Notes under the pieces: generated by a model | What the model was told of the DNA's origin: nothing | The model's database searches: none | Seen by the model: only the letters and a program-made list of their open reading frames with translations | Source: JACDCA01 sp963810305 | GTDB lineage: Bacteria; Acidobacteriota; Vicinamibacteria; Vicinamibacterales; 2-12-FULL-66-21 | Length of the DNA stretch: 64,000 nt | Assembly (NCBI GenBank): GCA_963810305.1 | Contig: CAWEMY010000002.1 | Coordinates: 54,786-118,785 of the forward strand | Direction: 5' to 3' | Made by a program: the position numbers and the translations under genes | Part shown: one piece after another, positions 8,496-15,818 of the stretch | Numbering within the stretch: the first letter of the stretch is position 1 | Layout: every line of letters starts with the position of its first letter

Positions 8496-8964
8496 TTAGA
8501 GTGCCTTTCTCATGACAATGCAGTGGCAGGCACGCGTGATGTGCTCGCCGTCGGGAAATGCACGGGTGCCGTGCTCGACATAACCGAACTTTCGATAGTA
8601 CGCGGGCAGCTCCGTTCGCAGATTCACGACGTCCAGCTCCATCTCGGTGCATCCTGCGTCACGGCATGCGTTCTCCGCAACCTCGACCAGCCGAGAGCCC
8701 AGGCCCTGCTTCTGGCGTGAAGGATCGATCGACAGCACGCCGAAGTACCCGACCGCGACCGCTGATCTCGACGTAGACGCAACCGGCGATCGCGTCGCCG
8801 TCCTGAAGGACGAGGAACCGGCCGTGCTGCATCTTCTCGAGCACCCCCGCGACGTCGATACGGTCGCCGATCTTGAAGAAGTCCTCCACACGATATGCCG
8901 CGTTGATGACTGCCGTCAGTCGCGGCGCCTCCGCAGCGGTCGCCTCTCGGATGGTCATGGTCAT
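8496..8964 (-). CDS. GNAT-family N-acetyltransferase (one frame break)
   Basis: The N-terminal part (MTMTIREATAAEAPRLTAVI, then QHGRFLVLQDGDAIAGCVYV) reads from the ATG at 8964. At about 8750 the frame shifts by one base, and the rest (VGYFGVLSIDPSRQKQGLGS, NACRDAGCTEMELDV, AYYRKFGY) continues in another frame to the stop at 8496. R-Q-K-Q-G-L-G-S is the acetyl-CoA pyrophosphate loop of GNAT enzymes. Together the parts give a normal-sized protein of about 155 residues, so a sequence error is more likely than a true pseudogene. Its start overlaps the CBM9-like stop by 4 bp. Substrate unknown. Confidence 0.8.
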
Positions 8965-10100
8965 TTGCGACTCTCAGTCCGCCAGATCTTTCCGTCCTGC
9001 CTCAAGGTAATGATGCCTCCTGAAGACGACGGCGCCGTCAGGACGTACAGATCGTCGGTCGCATGAAGCTGAGCGCCGTCGACCGTGATTGGGAATGGAC
9101 CGAGGGCCGCAAGGGTGCGCGCGTATTTACCGTGCCCTTTCTTGTAGTCGGCCTGGCGATAGTAAAGGCGTCGCAGCGCCCATCTGGTTGCCTCGTCAGG
9201 ATTCGGGATAAATGAATCAGATCTAAAGGGCTGGCTCGAGTTTGAATCAGCCTTGAAGGGCTGGACTACGGATGAATTCGAAAACTGCACGTAGCCCCAG
9301 CGCTCGGGCATGTGCATATCGATCGCTCCCTGCGGACTCCAGACCCAGTTGTTCTCGGGCACGGGAGTTCCCTTAGCGTCGATTCGCTTTGCGTATCGGC
9401 CGTCGCGCTGATCGAGTTGCCACTGGACGCGCGAGAAGTTGATGCGCCACTGCTCGCCGGCGCGAGGCGCGCGCGCCGCGGGTGCCGCTTCCTTCAGCGC
9501 CGCCCACGGCAGCGCGATCTCGACCGACCAGCCGTCGTCTTTGTCACCGGGGCGATTCAGCGTGCCGCGAAGGTGTACTCCGGTCTTCAACCCCGCGATG
9601 TCCCAGCCGTTGATCGCGGGCCCGCCATCGCGGTACGGTCGAATGAGCATCAGGTCCCAAACGGTGTTCAGCGCGTTGATCTCGAGCTCGTAGTATTCGT
9701 GCGAGTCGCCGTCCGGATCGATGAACACCTCGAAATCGTTGTCCTGATAGATCACTGCGTCCCGCGTTGACATCGTCGCCCAGAGGTCGGGTTCCTCGAG
9801 ATCGGCCGCCACGTACAAATACTCGTCGTCCCATAACAATTTCATCCGGGTTGTAAGGCGCGGCGCCGGACGTGCGTCCCCTTCGATATCCACGAACGCC
9901 TCCGACCACGGCGCGGCTCGCCACGATGGTTCGTCGAGCGCGCCATCGATGGTCAAGCGACCAGAGGCGCGATAGCAGATCGCCGTCCGCGGCGCGAACG
10001 GAAGGCGCTCGAGGTCCACGGCGCTCTGACTGGGTATCAGCAGCAGGACGGCAGCGAACGCAGCCCCAAAGGGCTGGCCTACGACTGCAAGTCGCGTCAT
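8961..10100 (-). CDS. Secreted CBM9-like carbohydrate-binding protein with an in-frame repeat insertion
   Basis: 379 residues with an N-terminal hydrophobic signal (GAAFAAVLLLIPSQSAV). The body matches family 9 carbohydrate-binding-like modules: LTIDGALDEPSWRAAPW, TRMKLLWDDEYLYVAADLEE, DNDFEVFIDPDGDSHEYYEL, WDIAGLKTGV and GEQWRINFSRVQW. Between the conserved ERWGYVQFS and PDEATRWALRRLYYRQ segments there are two 10-residue repeats (SVVQPFKADS, NSSQPFRSDS) that look inserted; at DNA level they are copies of the REP-B element. A third, weaker copy (VVGQPFGAA) lies in the signal region. The gene overlaps its neighbours by 4 bp on both sides and probably acts with the GHL10-like enzyme on extracellular glycans. 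Confidence 0.85.
   Translation of the reverse strand: MTRLAVVGQPFGAAFAAVLLLIPSQSAVDLERLPFAPRTAICYRASGRLTIDGALDEPSWRAAPWSEAFVDIEGDARPAPRLTTRMKLLWDDEYLYVAADLEEPDLWATMSTRDAVIYQDNDFEVFIDPDGDSHEYYELEINALNTVWDLMLIRPYRDGGPAINGWDIAGLKTGVHLRGTLNRPGDKDDGWSVEIALPWAALKEAAPAARAPRAGEQWRINFSRVQWQLDQRDGRYAKRIDAKGTPVPENNWVWSPQGAIDMHMPERWGYVQFSNSSVVQPFKADSNSSQPFRSDSFIPNPDEATRWALRRLYYRQADYKKGHGKYARTLAALGPFPITVDGAQLHATDDLYVLTAPSSSGGIITLRQDGKIWRTESRK
9213..9271. repeat. REP-B tandem copies inside a coding region
   Basis: Two direct copies with a 30-bp period, each TGAATCAG followed by a variable base run and AAGGGCTGG. The second ends GGACTACG as in the other REP-B copies. They encode the peptide pair SVVQPFKADS/NSSQPFRSDS in the CBM9-like protein. 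Confidence 0.8.
10061..10085. repeat. REP-B-like palindrome in a signal-peptide coding region
   Basis: CAGCCCCAAAGGGCTGGCCTACGAC. CAGCCC and GGGCTG form the stem, and the flanking CTACGA matches the other REP-B copies. It encodes the VVGQPFGAA segment of the CBM9-like protein. Confidence 0.65.
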
Positions 10101-11194
10101 CGCCGCGTGAGAAGCGGAGCAACGGCCTTCAGGTAGTCAGCAGTCAGCATGTTGCCTTGGAACACGCTGATGCCGCGGGCGCCGCCAGCGAGCGCCCGCT
10201 CGATAGCCGCGGCCAGGTCGGCCGGCGACAGATCGGGAACATAGAGCCCTGAATACAGCGGAATGCGTCCGGCCAGCGCCCGCACGCCTTCCCTGGTGGC
10301 CCGCTCGATCCAGGGAACGCCCTCTTTGTAGAAGCCGTTGTAAACCATGGGCAGCACGGCGTCGACCTTCCACTTCGTCCAGTCCTGGCGGACGAGTCTT
10401 CGCGCGATGTCGGGCGTCGGAAAAACCGCCGCGGTGAGGAGCTTGCCGGCCTTATGCGTGACGCCGGCAAGCTCCGCCACGACGGCCGTTATCGAATCGT
10501 AGCGGTATTGCCGCCAGGCCCTGTGGTCGGTTGGATCGGCTATCCGCATCGGATCGACTCCCTTCCGACGTTCGAACTCTTGACGGCACACACTGCAATA
10601 GCAGAAGTCGAAATCCGGATACTCCCGGTCCTGCACGAGGTTGTACTTCGGCCAGAGCGCCACCGGCAGGATGACGTCCGGATAACGGATGTAATCGAGA
10701 TGGATGCTCGAAAGACCGTCGACTGATGCCAGTTCCCGAACCACTCCGCGGAGATACGAGCGGACCTCGGCGCGCGACGGACACATGAACTTGTAGTAGT
10801 CCACGTACGGCGGCTTGACCGCGGTCGACACGCCGCTGCGACTCATCGCGTACCACTCCGGATGCGCGGTGACGTTCTCGCCCCGCATCATCGTGAACAT
10901 CCACGCGTGCAGCTCGAGCCCCTCCTCGCGCACCAGCGGAGCATGCCGGCCGTACGAGTCGGCCGTGCCCGTCATGAGCACGGCATCGAAGCCGGCCGCC
11001 TTCAACCCGGCGAGCTCGCGACGCCAGGCGTCCACGTCGCGAATCTCTGATTTCATCCACGCCCAGTGCTTACGCTGGCGCGCGAGTCCCACGGCGCGGG
11101 TCGCCGGGCCAGGATCTGTCGACTGCAGCGGGAGTGCGACGGGCAGCGCCAGGCCGCCCGCGAGTGTTCCGAGGAACTCACGCCTGCCGATCAT
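10097..11194 (-). CDS. Tat-exported GHL10-like glycosidase family protein
   Basis: 365 residues from the ATG at 11194. The N-terminus MIGRREFLGTLAGGLALPVAL is a Tat signal (GRREFLG). The mature part looks like a (beta/alpha)8 barrel of the glycosyl hydrolase-like 10 type: GFDAVLMTGTADSYGRHAPL, ELHAWMFTMM, then SSIHLDYIRYPD carrying the family's acidic motif, and WKVDAVLPMVYNGFY towards the C-terminus. Members act on polysaccharides or peptidoglycan-related glycans, but the substrate here is unknown. The reading frame extends further upstream into the PHP gene; the chosen start overlaps that gene's stop by 4 bp, as elsewhere in this operon. Confidence 0.82.
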   Translation of the reverse strand: MIGRREFLGTLAGGLALPVALPLQSTDPGPATRAVGLARQRKHWAWMKSEIRDVDAWRRELAGLKAAGFDAVLMTGTADSYGRHAPLVREEGLELHAWMFTMMRGENVTAHPEWYAMSRSGVSTAVKPPYVDYYKFMCPSRAEVRSYLRGVVRELASVDGLSSIHLDYIRYPDVILPVALWPKYNLVQDREYPDFDFCYCSVCRQEFERRKGVDPMRIADPTDHRAWRQYRYDSITAVVAELAGVTHKAGKLLTAAVFPTPDIARRLVRQDWTKWKVDAVLPMVYNGFYKEGVPWIERATREGVRALAGRIPLYSGLYVPDLSPADLAAAIERALAGGARGISVFQGNMLTADYLKAVAPLLTRR

Positions 11195-12078
11195 GATCGC
11201 GTATCCGTCAGGACAATAAGCGAAAGCGCGAACAACGCGGCAATCGCGGGCCACGCGGCCACGGCATGGAAATTCGCCGCTCCGGCCGGTCCGAGATGTG
11301 CGCGCACCGCGGCGATGTGCTCCGCCTCGCCCACGAGGCGGTCGCCGGGGCCGCTCGCCACCGTACGGCCCCGTCGAATCGCCTCCAGCACGCCAGCTTC
11401 CGACACCTCGTCGACGATGAGATAGGTGCGGCACAGGCCGAGAGGACTGCCGACGTGAAAGTCGGTGGAACCGATCGGAGCGATGTCGGGGTTCAATCTC
11501 TGCGCACGGTGCCGAAACTCGAACAGCTCCCCCTCGAGCTCGGGATCGGTCAGCAGCAGCGGGTGCGCCATCTCGGAACCATCGAGCGTGCGCAGCGCCT
11601 CACTGTCGTTCTCGGTCCAGGAACGGCTCACCGGGTGTGCCGCGATCGCCACGCCTCCCTGCGCGTGAATCCTGGCGATCGCTTCATGGGCCGGGAGATA
11701 CGGGTCGACTATCGTCCGCACGCCGATCGCGGCCAGATGGAACCCTCCGGTCGTCAATTCCTGTCCCGGAATGACGATCGGATATGGCTGGAGCTGACCG
11801 GTGGCCCGCGCGAGGCGAAACGAACGATTGTCGTTGTGGTTCGTGATCGCGATGACATCGAGCCCGCGGCGCGCCGCTTCACGCTGAATTTCCCACACCG
11901 GCAACGCGCCATCGCCCGGCATCCCGTGGACGTGGAAGTCTCCCGCGAGAACTGCGGGTGCCACCGGGGGCGCGCCGCCGCGGCCGACATCCGTGAGCGA
12001 TCCGGCGGCGACAGCGCCGACAAACAGGAGGACCGCAGCAGCCTGCGTGCGCATCACCGCGCGATTATCACCTTTCAT
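11191..12078 (-). CDS. PHP-domain metal-dependent hydrolase (CehA/McbA-like)
   Basis: 295 residues. After a hydrophobic N-terminus (AAAVLLFVGAVAAGSL) comes GDFHVHGMPGDG, then VIAITNHNDN, IPGQELTT, GGVAIAAHP and IGSTDFHVGSP. These His/Asp motifs form the metal centre of PHP hydrolases of the CehA/McbA type, which cleave phosphoesters or related bonds. A hydrophobic segment near the C-terminus (IAALFALSLIVLT) may anchor it in the membrane. It is the first gene of the five-gene minus-strand run and starts 25 bp from the divergent radical SAM gene. A shorter start at the internal MRTQAAAV is possible. Confidence 0.85.
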   Translation of the reverse strand: MKGDNRAVMRTQAAAVLLFVGAVAAGSLTDVGRGGAPPVAPAVLAGDFHVHGMPGDGALPVWEIQREAARRGLDVIAITNHNDNRSFRLARATGQLQPYPIVIPGQELTTGGFHLAAIGVRTIVDPYLPAHEAIARIHAQGGVAIAAHPVSRSWTENDSEALRTLDGSEMAHPLLLTDPELEGELFEFRHRAQRLNPDIAPIGSTDFHVGSPLGLCRTYLIVDEVSEAGVLEAIRRGRTVASGPGDRLVGEAEHIAAVRAHLGPAGAANFHAVAAWPAIAALFALSLIVLTDTRS

Positions 12079-12103
12079 CGATCCGCCTTAGTATTACCGT
12101 CAC

Positions 12104-13105
12104 ATGGCAGTCTCTCGCTTCGAAATTGCCGCGAGGTACGCGCGGCACCGGTTTCAAACGTTGCATCCCTTCGAGGTGCAGGCGGTTCTTCTCAATGCCT
12201 GCAACCTTCGGTGCAGCTACTGCAACTGCCCCGAGCTGTCTTCGGCGACGTTATCGACCGAACAGTGGATCGAGATCATCGAGAAACTTCGCTCCGTAGG
12301 CACGATGCGCATCAAGTGGCAGGGGGGAGAGCCCACGTTGCGACCGGATTTCTCGAAGCTCTGCGCCACCGTGCAGGCCTGCGGCATTGTCTCCGCCGTC
12401 GTAACCAATGGCACCGTGATCGCACGAAAACCGGAAATCCTCGAGCACCTCGACGAAGTGGTGGTCAGTCTCGACGCTGTCACGCCGGCGCTGCACGACC
12501 GGCACCGCGGCCAGGGCACGCACGCGCTTGCTCTGACGGCGATCGACGCAGCCCTTGCACATGGACGGCGCGTCTTCGTGAATATGGTGGTCACGAGAGA
12601 TACCGTCGGCGAAGTCGAGGGGATGCTCGAGTTCTGCGAGGCGCGCGGTATCGGCATGAACGCCCAACCCGCCATGTTCTCGCGCTCGTATCAGGATGCA
12701 ACGGCAGCACACCTCGGGCTGTCGGTCGACGAAGAGCACGCGCTCGAGCGCCAGCTTGCGACGTGGCGGCGCCAGGGCAAAGGGATGATGTTCTCCGCAG
12801 AGGTGTACGAAAAGGCCGCGCGATGGCCCGATTACACGACCCCGACCTCCACCAGCACCGGCAAATCCTCCTGCATGGCGGGCACTTACTACCTCCACAT
12901 CGAACCGAACGGCGACGTGTTTCCGTGCGTGCTGCAAGGAGCCGGATTCGTGCCGCGCAACCTGGTGACCGACGGTTTTGAAGCGGCACTCCTCAACGCC
13001 CAGAATCACCACTGCGAAGACTGTTTCCTCCCCTACCTGAACGAACGCAAGGCGCTGTTTGCGCTCCGACCGTCGGCGGTTCTCGCGTGGTTGAGGCGGA
13101 GCTGA
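12104..13105 (+). CDS. Radical SAM protein with a SPASM-like C-terminal cysteine region (1 of 2)
   Basis: 333 residues. The 4Fe-4S motif CNLRCSYC has Cys33, Cys37 and Cys40, and GGEPTLRPD supplies the SAM-binding GGE motif. Near the C-terminus, cysteines in CMAGTYYLHIEPNGDVFPCV and HHCEDCFLP suggest a twitch or SPASM-like region that could bind an auxiliary cluster. This layout is common in peptide-modifying and sugar-modifying enzymes. The next gene is a related radical SAM protein, followed by a glycosyltransferase. No small precursor peptide gene is visible beside them, so the substrate is unknown. Confidence 0.88.
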   Translation: MAVSRFEIAARYARHRFQTLHPFEVQAVLLNACNLRCSYCNCPELSSATLSTEQWIEIIEKLRSVGTMRIKWQGGEPTLRPDFSKLCATVQACGIVSAVVTNGTVIARKPEILEHLDEVVVSLDAVTPALHDRHRGQGTHALALTAIDAALAHGRRVFVNMVVTRDTVGEVEGMLEFCEARGIGMNAQPAMFSRSYQDATAAHLGLSVDEEHALERQLATWRRQGKGMMFSAEVYEKAARWPDYTTPTSTSTGKSSCMAGTYYLHIEPNGDVFPCVLQGAGFVPRNLVTDGFEAALLNAQNHHCEDCFLPYLNERKALFALRPSAVLAWLRRS

Positions 13106-13117
13106 CACAGGGCAGCG

Positions 13118-14158
13118 ATGCGCTGGCAGGACGCGGCTCGCCGCGGCACTCGGCTGATACAGGCCAAACTCACCAGGACCCTGGTGCCTTTTCACGTCGT
13201 TGCGTTTGTGACTTCACGCTGCAATCTCCGCTGCGTCTATTGCTCGTATCCGCTGCAGAACGATGACGAGCTCACCTCGGATCAATGGTGTGCCGCTTTG
13301 AACGAGTGCCGCGCGCTCGGTACCGAACGCGTGCAGTTCTTCGGCGGTGAGCCGCTGCTCCGGGCCGACCTCGAACCGATCGTCGCCCATGCGCGGACCC
13401 TGGGGCTCCATTGCACGCTCGTGACCAACGGCCTGCTGGTACCCAGACGCCGGGATGTTGTCGGCCACATGCAGACCGTGATCGTCAGTCTCGACGGACG
13501 CGCCGCGGCGCACGACGCAAACCGCGGCCGAAGCAGCTTTGCCGGGGCGGTCGCCGGGATCGAGGCCGCACGGGCCTGGGGCGTGCCGGTAAAGGTCAAC
13601 ACCGTCCTCAACTCCAACAACCGCGCCGAAGTGGAGTGGCTGGTGGAGTTCACTCGGAGGCGCGACCTGCCGCTCACCCTCAATGTCATGCGTTCCGGCA
13701 GCGCCGACTTGTGCAACGACGCACCCCGGCATCGAATCGCCGACGAATCGCTTCGCGATTTACTCACTCACGTGATTGAGCTTCGACGCGACAATCCCCA
13801 CATCGTGTTCTCTACAGCCACCTACCGGATTCTCCGGCGCTGGGCTGATTTCACCAAGGATCGGCTGACGCCGGAGCAGGGGGGCCACGACCAGGGACAG
13901 TCGCGTTGTTCGGCCGGGCGGTTCCATTGCGTGATCTACACCGACGGCAGGTTGTTCCCCTGCACGGTCACGGTTCGCCAGGTGGAGGCGCTCGACGTGC
14001 GTCGAGTGGGCGTGGCGGCCGCACTGCAAAGTGCGAGTCACCACGGGTGCGCATCGTGCGCAAGCGCCTGCATGATCGAAATGAATCGCTTGTTTGCGCT
14101 CGACCCGCGAGCGATCGCTTCCCTTTCGCGCGCCTACTTGTTCCGCGATGTCCATTGA
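13118..14158 (+). CDS. Radical SAM protein with a SPASM-like C-terminal cysteine region (2 of 2)
   Basis: 346 residues with Cys35, Cys39 and Cys42 in CNLRCVYC and the SAM motif FFGGEPLLR. The C-terminus holds CSAGRFHCVIYTDGRLFPCT and CASCASAC, more cysteines than its upstream paralogue, consistent with an auxiliary Fe-S cluster. The shared SDQW/TEQW segment, the GGEP context and the order of motifs indicate tandem duplication and divergence. It starts 12 bp after the first gene and its 3' end overlaps the glycosyltransferase start by 11 bp, so the three genes form one transcription unit. Confidence 0.88.
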   Translation: MRWQDAARRGTRLIQAKLTRTLVPFHVVAFVTSRCNLRCVYCSYPLQNDDELTSDQWCAALNECRALGTERVQFFGGEPLLRADLEPIVAHARTLGLHCTLVTNGLLVPRRRDVVGHMQTVIVSLDGRAAAHDANRGRSSFAGAVAGIEAARAWGVPVKVNTVLNSNNRAEVEWLVEFTRRRDLPLTLNVMRSGSADLCNDAPRHRIADESLRDLLTHVIELRRDNPHIVFSTATYRILRRWADFTKDRLTPEQGGHDQGQSRCSAGRFHCVIYTDGRLFPCTVTVRQVEALDVRRVGVAAALQSASHHGCASCASACMIEMNRLFALDPRAIASLSRAYLFRDVH

Positions 14159-15320
14159 TCGGCTGATACAACCGGGTGCACTCGCGGCGATGGCGCTGAC
14201 ACCATGCCTGGTGGCCATCGCCATCGCGATGTATAGCTGGTGGCTTCACCGGGCCCCCGAGCGGCCGCCTGTGCGGCGACCGGGAGGCGCCCCATGGCCG
14301 TCCGTCGATCTCATCGTGCCGGTCTTCAACGAGTCGAAGCTTCTTGCCCGCAAGCTCGCGAACGTCGCGGGTCTGCGCTACGCACGCGACCGGCTGCGAA
14401 TCATCGTTGTCGACGGCGCCTCGACCGATGGCTCCCGTGAGATCGCAGAAGCCTGGGCACGGAGCAACGAGCGCGCGATCGTCGTCACCGCCGAGCATCC
14501 TGGTAAGGCGACGCAGTTGAACCTCGCTCTTCGCCACGCGACCGGGACATGGGTGGTCGTCACCGATGCCGACGCTGAAATGCGTCCGAATACGCTGCAA
14601 GCGCTGATGCGGGCCGGGCGGGACTCCGAGGTTGGCGCGATCGGGTCGCCGGTTCTTCCCAGGAACACGCATCCAGCGGAGTACCTGTACGGGCGCGTGC
14701 TGAATTGGCTGCGGTTGCGGGAATGGCGCCGCGGCTCGGCGTCGATGGTGATGGCCCCGTGCTATGCCTTTCGCCGTTCCCTCATCGATCGATTCCCGGA
14801 CGACGTCGTCGGCGACGACGTGCACGTAGCGTGGCGGGTGGCGACTCGGGGCGGCGCGATAGGGCTCGCCGGACCGGTCGTGTACGAAGTACGCGAGACT
14901 TCGACCCTTTCAGCGCTGTTTCGCCAGAAGGTGCGGCGCGGGTCCGGCTACTTCCGCGAGATATTCCGTTTTCTGCCGCGGGTGCGAGGGATGAAGCGGC
15001 CCTTCAGCATGGGTTTCGTGCTGCGCTTCTGTTTGATGTTGCTCGGCCCAGTGCTGGCGTTGTCGGCAATCGGTCTGGTCGTCGCGGCGGCGCGGTGGTT
15101 ACAGGATCAAGCCGCGGCCTCGACAGCACTCATGGGTCTCGGTCTGTTGGTGGCGGCAGTGGCGCTGGACCGGCGCCTGCGGCGGTCTCTCATTCTCGGA
15201 ACCATCATTCCGCTCGCAGCGACGGTGGCGCTGATGACGTATCCTCTCCGGCGGACGCGCGATTATGGCGCGGCTCTATCCATGAAACGCACTAAGAGAC
15301 GGCCTGCGTATTCGCCGTAG
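14148..15320 (+). CDS. Membrane-anchored family 2 glycosyltransferase
   Basis: 390 residues from ATG 14148. An N-terminal helix (LTPCLVAIAIAMYSWWL) is followed by a GT-A domain: VDLIVPVFNESKLL, IIVVDGASTDGS, VVVTDADAEMRP (the DxD-type metal motif), MAPCYAFRR and VGDDVHVAWR in place of the usual ED motif. Three further helices lie near the C-terminus. The topology matches processive or polyprenyl-linked GT2 enzymes that work on the cytoplasmic face of the inner membrane. It overlaps the upstream radical SAM gene by 11 bp, and its 3' end overlaps the convergent membrane protein gene by 58 bp. Acceptor and sugar are unknown. Confidence 0.88.
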   Translation: MSIDRLIQPGALAAMALTPCLVAIAIAMYSWWLHRAPERPPVRRPGGAPWPSVDLIVPVFNESKLLARKLANVAGLRYARDRLRIIVVDGASTDGSREIAEAWARSNERAIVVTAEHPGKATQLNLALRHATGTWVVVTDADAEMRPNTLQALMRAGRDSEVGAIGSPVLPRNTHPAEYLYGRVLNWLRLREWRRGSASMVMAPCYAFRRSLIDRFPDDVVGDDVHVAWRVATRGGAIGLAGPVVYEVRETSTLSALFRQKVRRGSGYFREIFRFLPRVRGMKRPFSMGFVLRFCLMLLGPVLALSAIGLVVAAARWLQDQAAASTALMGLGLLVAAVALDRRLRRSLILGTIIPLAATVALMTYPLRRTRDYGAALSMKRTKRRPAYSP

Positions 15321-15754
15321 GCTGCCAGGCATCCAACCGTAACGGCCTGATGCAGGAGCGTCCTGCGACGCGCCACCGCGGCGGAGAAGCCGAGCTCGCC
15401 GCGGCAGAGCGCGTAGAGCTTGCGGACGGTGAGCGCCAACGGAAACACGAACGTAGCCGCCAGCGGAACGATCCACGGGATCGGGTTCGGCAATAGCACC
15501 AACATCCCGGCGACACCAAGCAGCCAGAGTGACCACGGCGCATGTGTCTGGAAGTACCGCTCCAGCGCCCGCCCCATCGAAAGCCCGGACCCACGCACCA
15601 GCAGCACTCCGGTGCAGAGCTGCACTAATGGCACGACGCTCCAGCAGGCCGCGCCGCTCAACAGCAGCAACACCGTAATCCGACCGGTCGAGGCCACCGA
15701 TGTCGCAGTGCCCACGATCATCGCGACGAGTACCATCCTACTGACGAGCCGCAT
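15263..15754 (-). CDS. Small multi-pass membrane protein of unknown function
   Basis: 163 residues from ATG 15754, with four or so hydrophobic segments (MVLVAMIVGTATSVA, ITVLLLLSGAACWSVVPLVQ, LWLLGVAGMLVLLPNPIPWI, VPLAATFVFPLALT) and basic loops. The same frame extends far upstream, but that part is antisense to the metalloprotease gene and is rejected. Its 3' end overlaps the glycosyltransferase gene by 58 bp in convergent orientation. I do not recognise a family. Real status is supported by the clean helix pattern and the start just upstream of a divergent gene. Confidence 0.55.
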   Translation of the reverse strand: MRLVSRMVLVAMIVGTATSVASTGRITVLLLLSGAACWSVVPLVQLCTGVLLVRGSGLSMGRALERYFQTHAPWSLWLLGVAGMLVLLPNPIPWIVPLAATFVFPLALTVRKLYALCRGELGFSAAVARRRTLLHQAVTVGCLAAYGEYAGRLLVRFMDRAAP

Positions 15755-15818
15755 GCGCGCGAGTATGGTATAACCCTCGTCTCGCCCCGTTCCCAAAAGA
15801 ACAAATCTGGAGGAAGAG

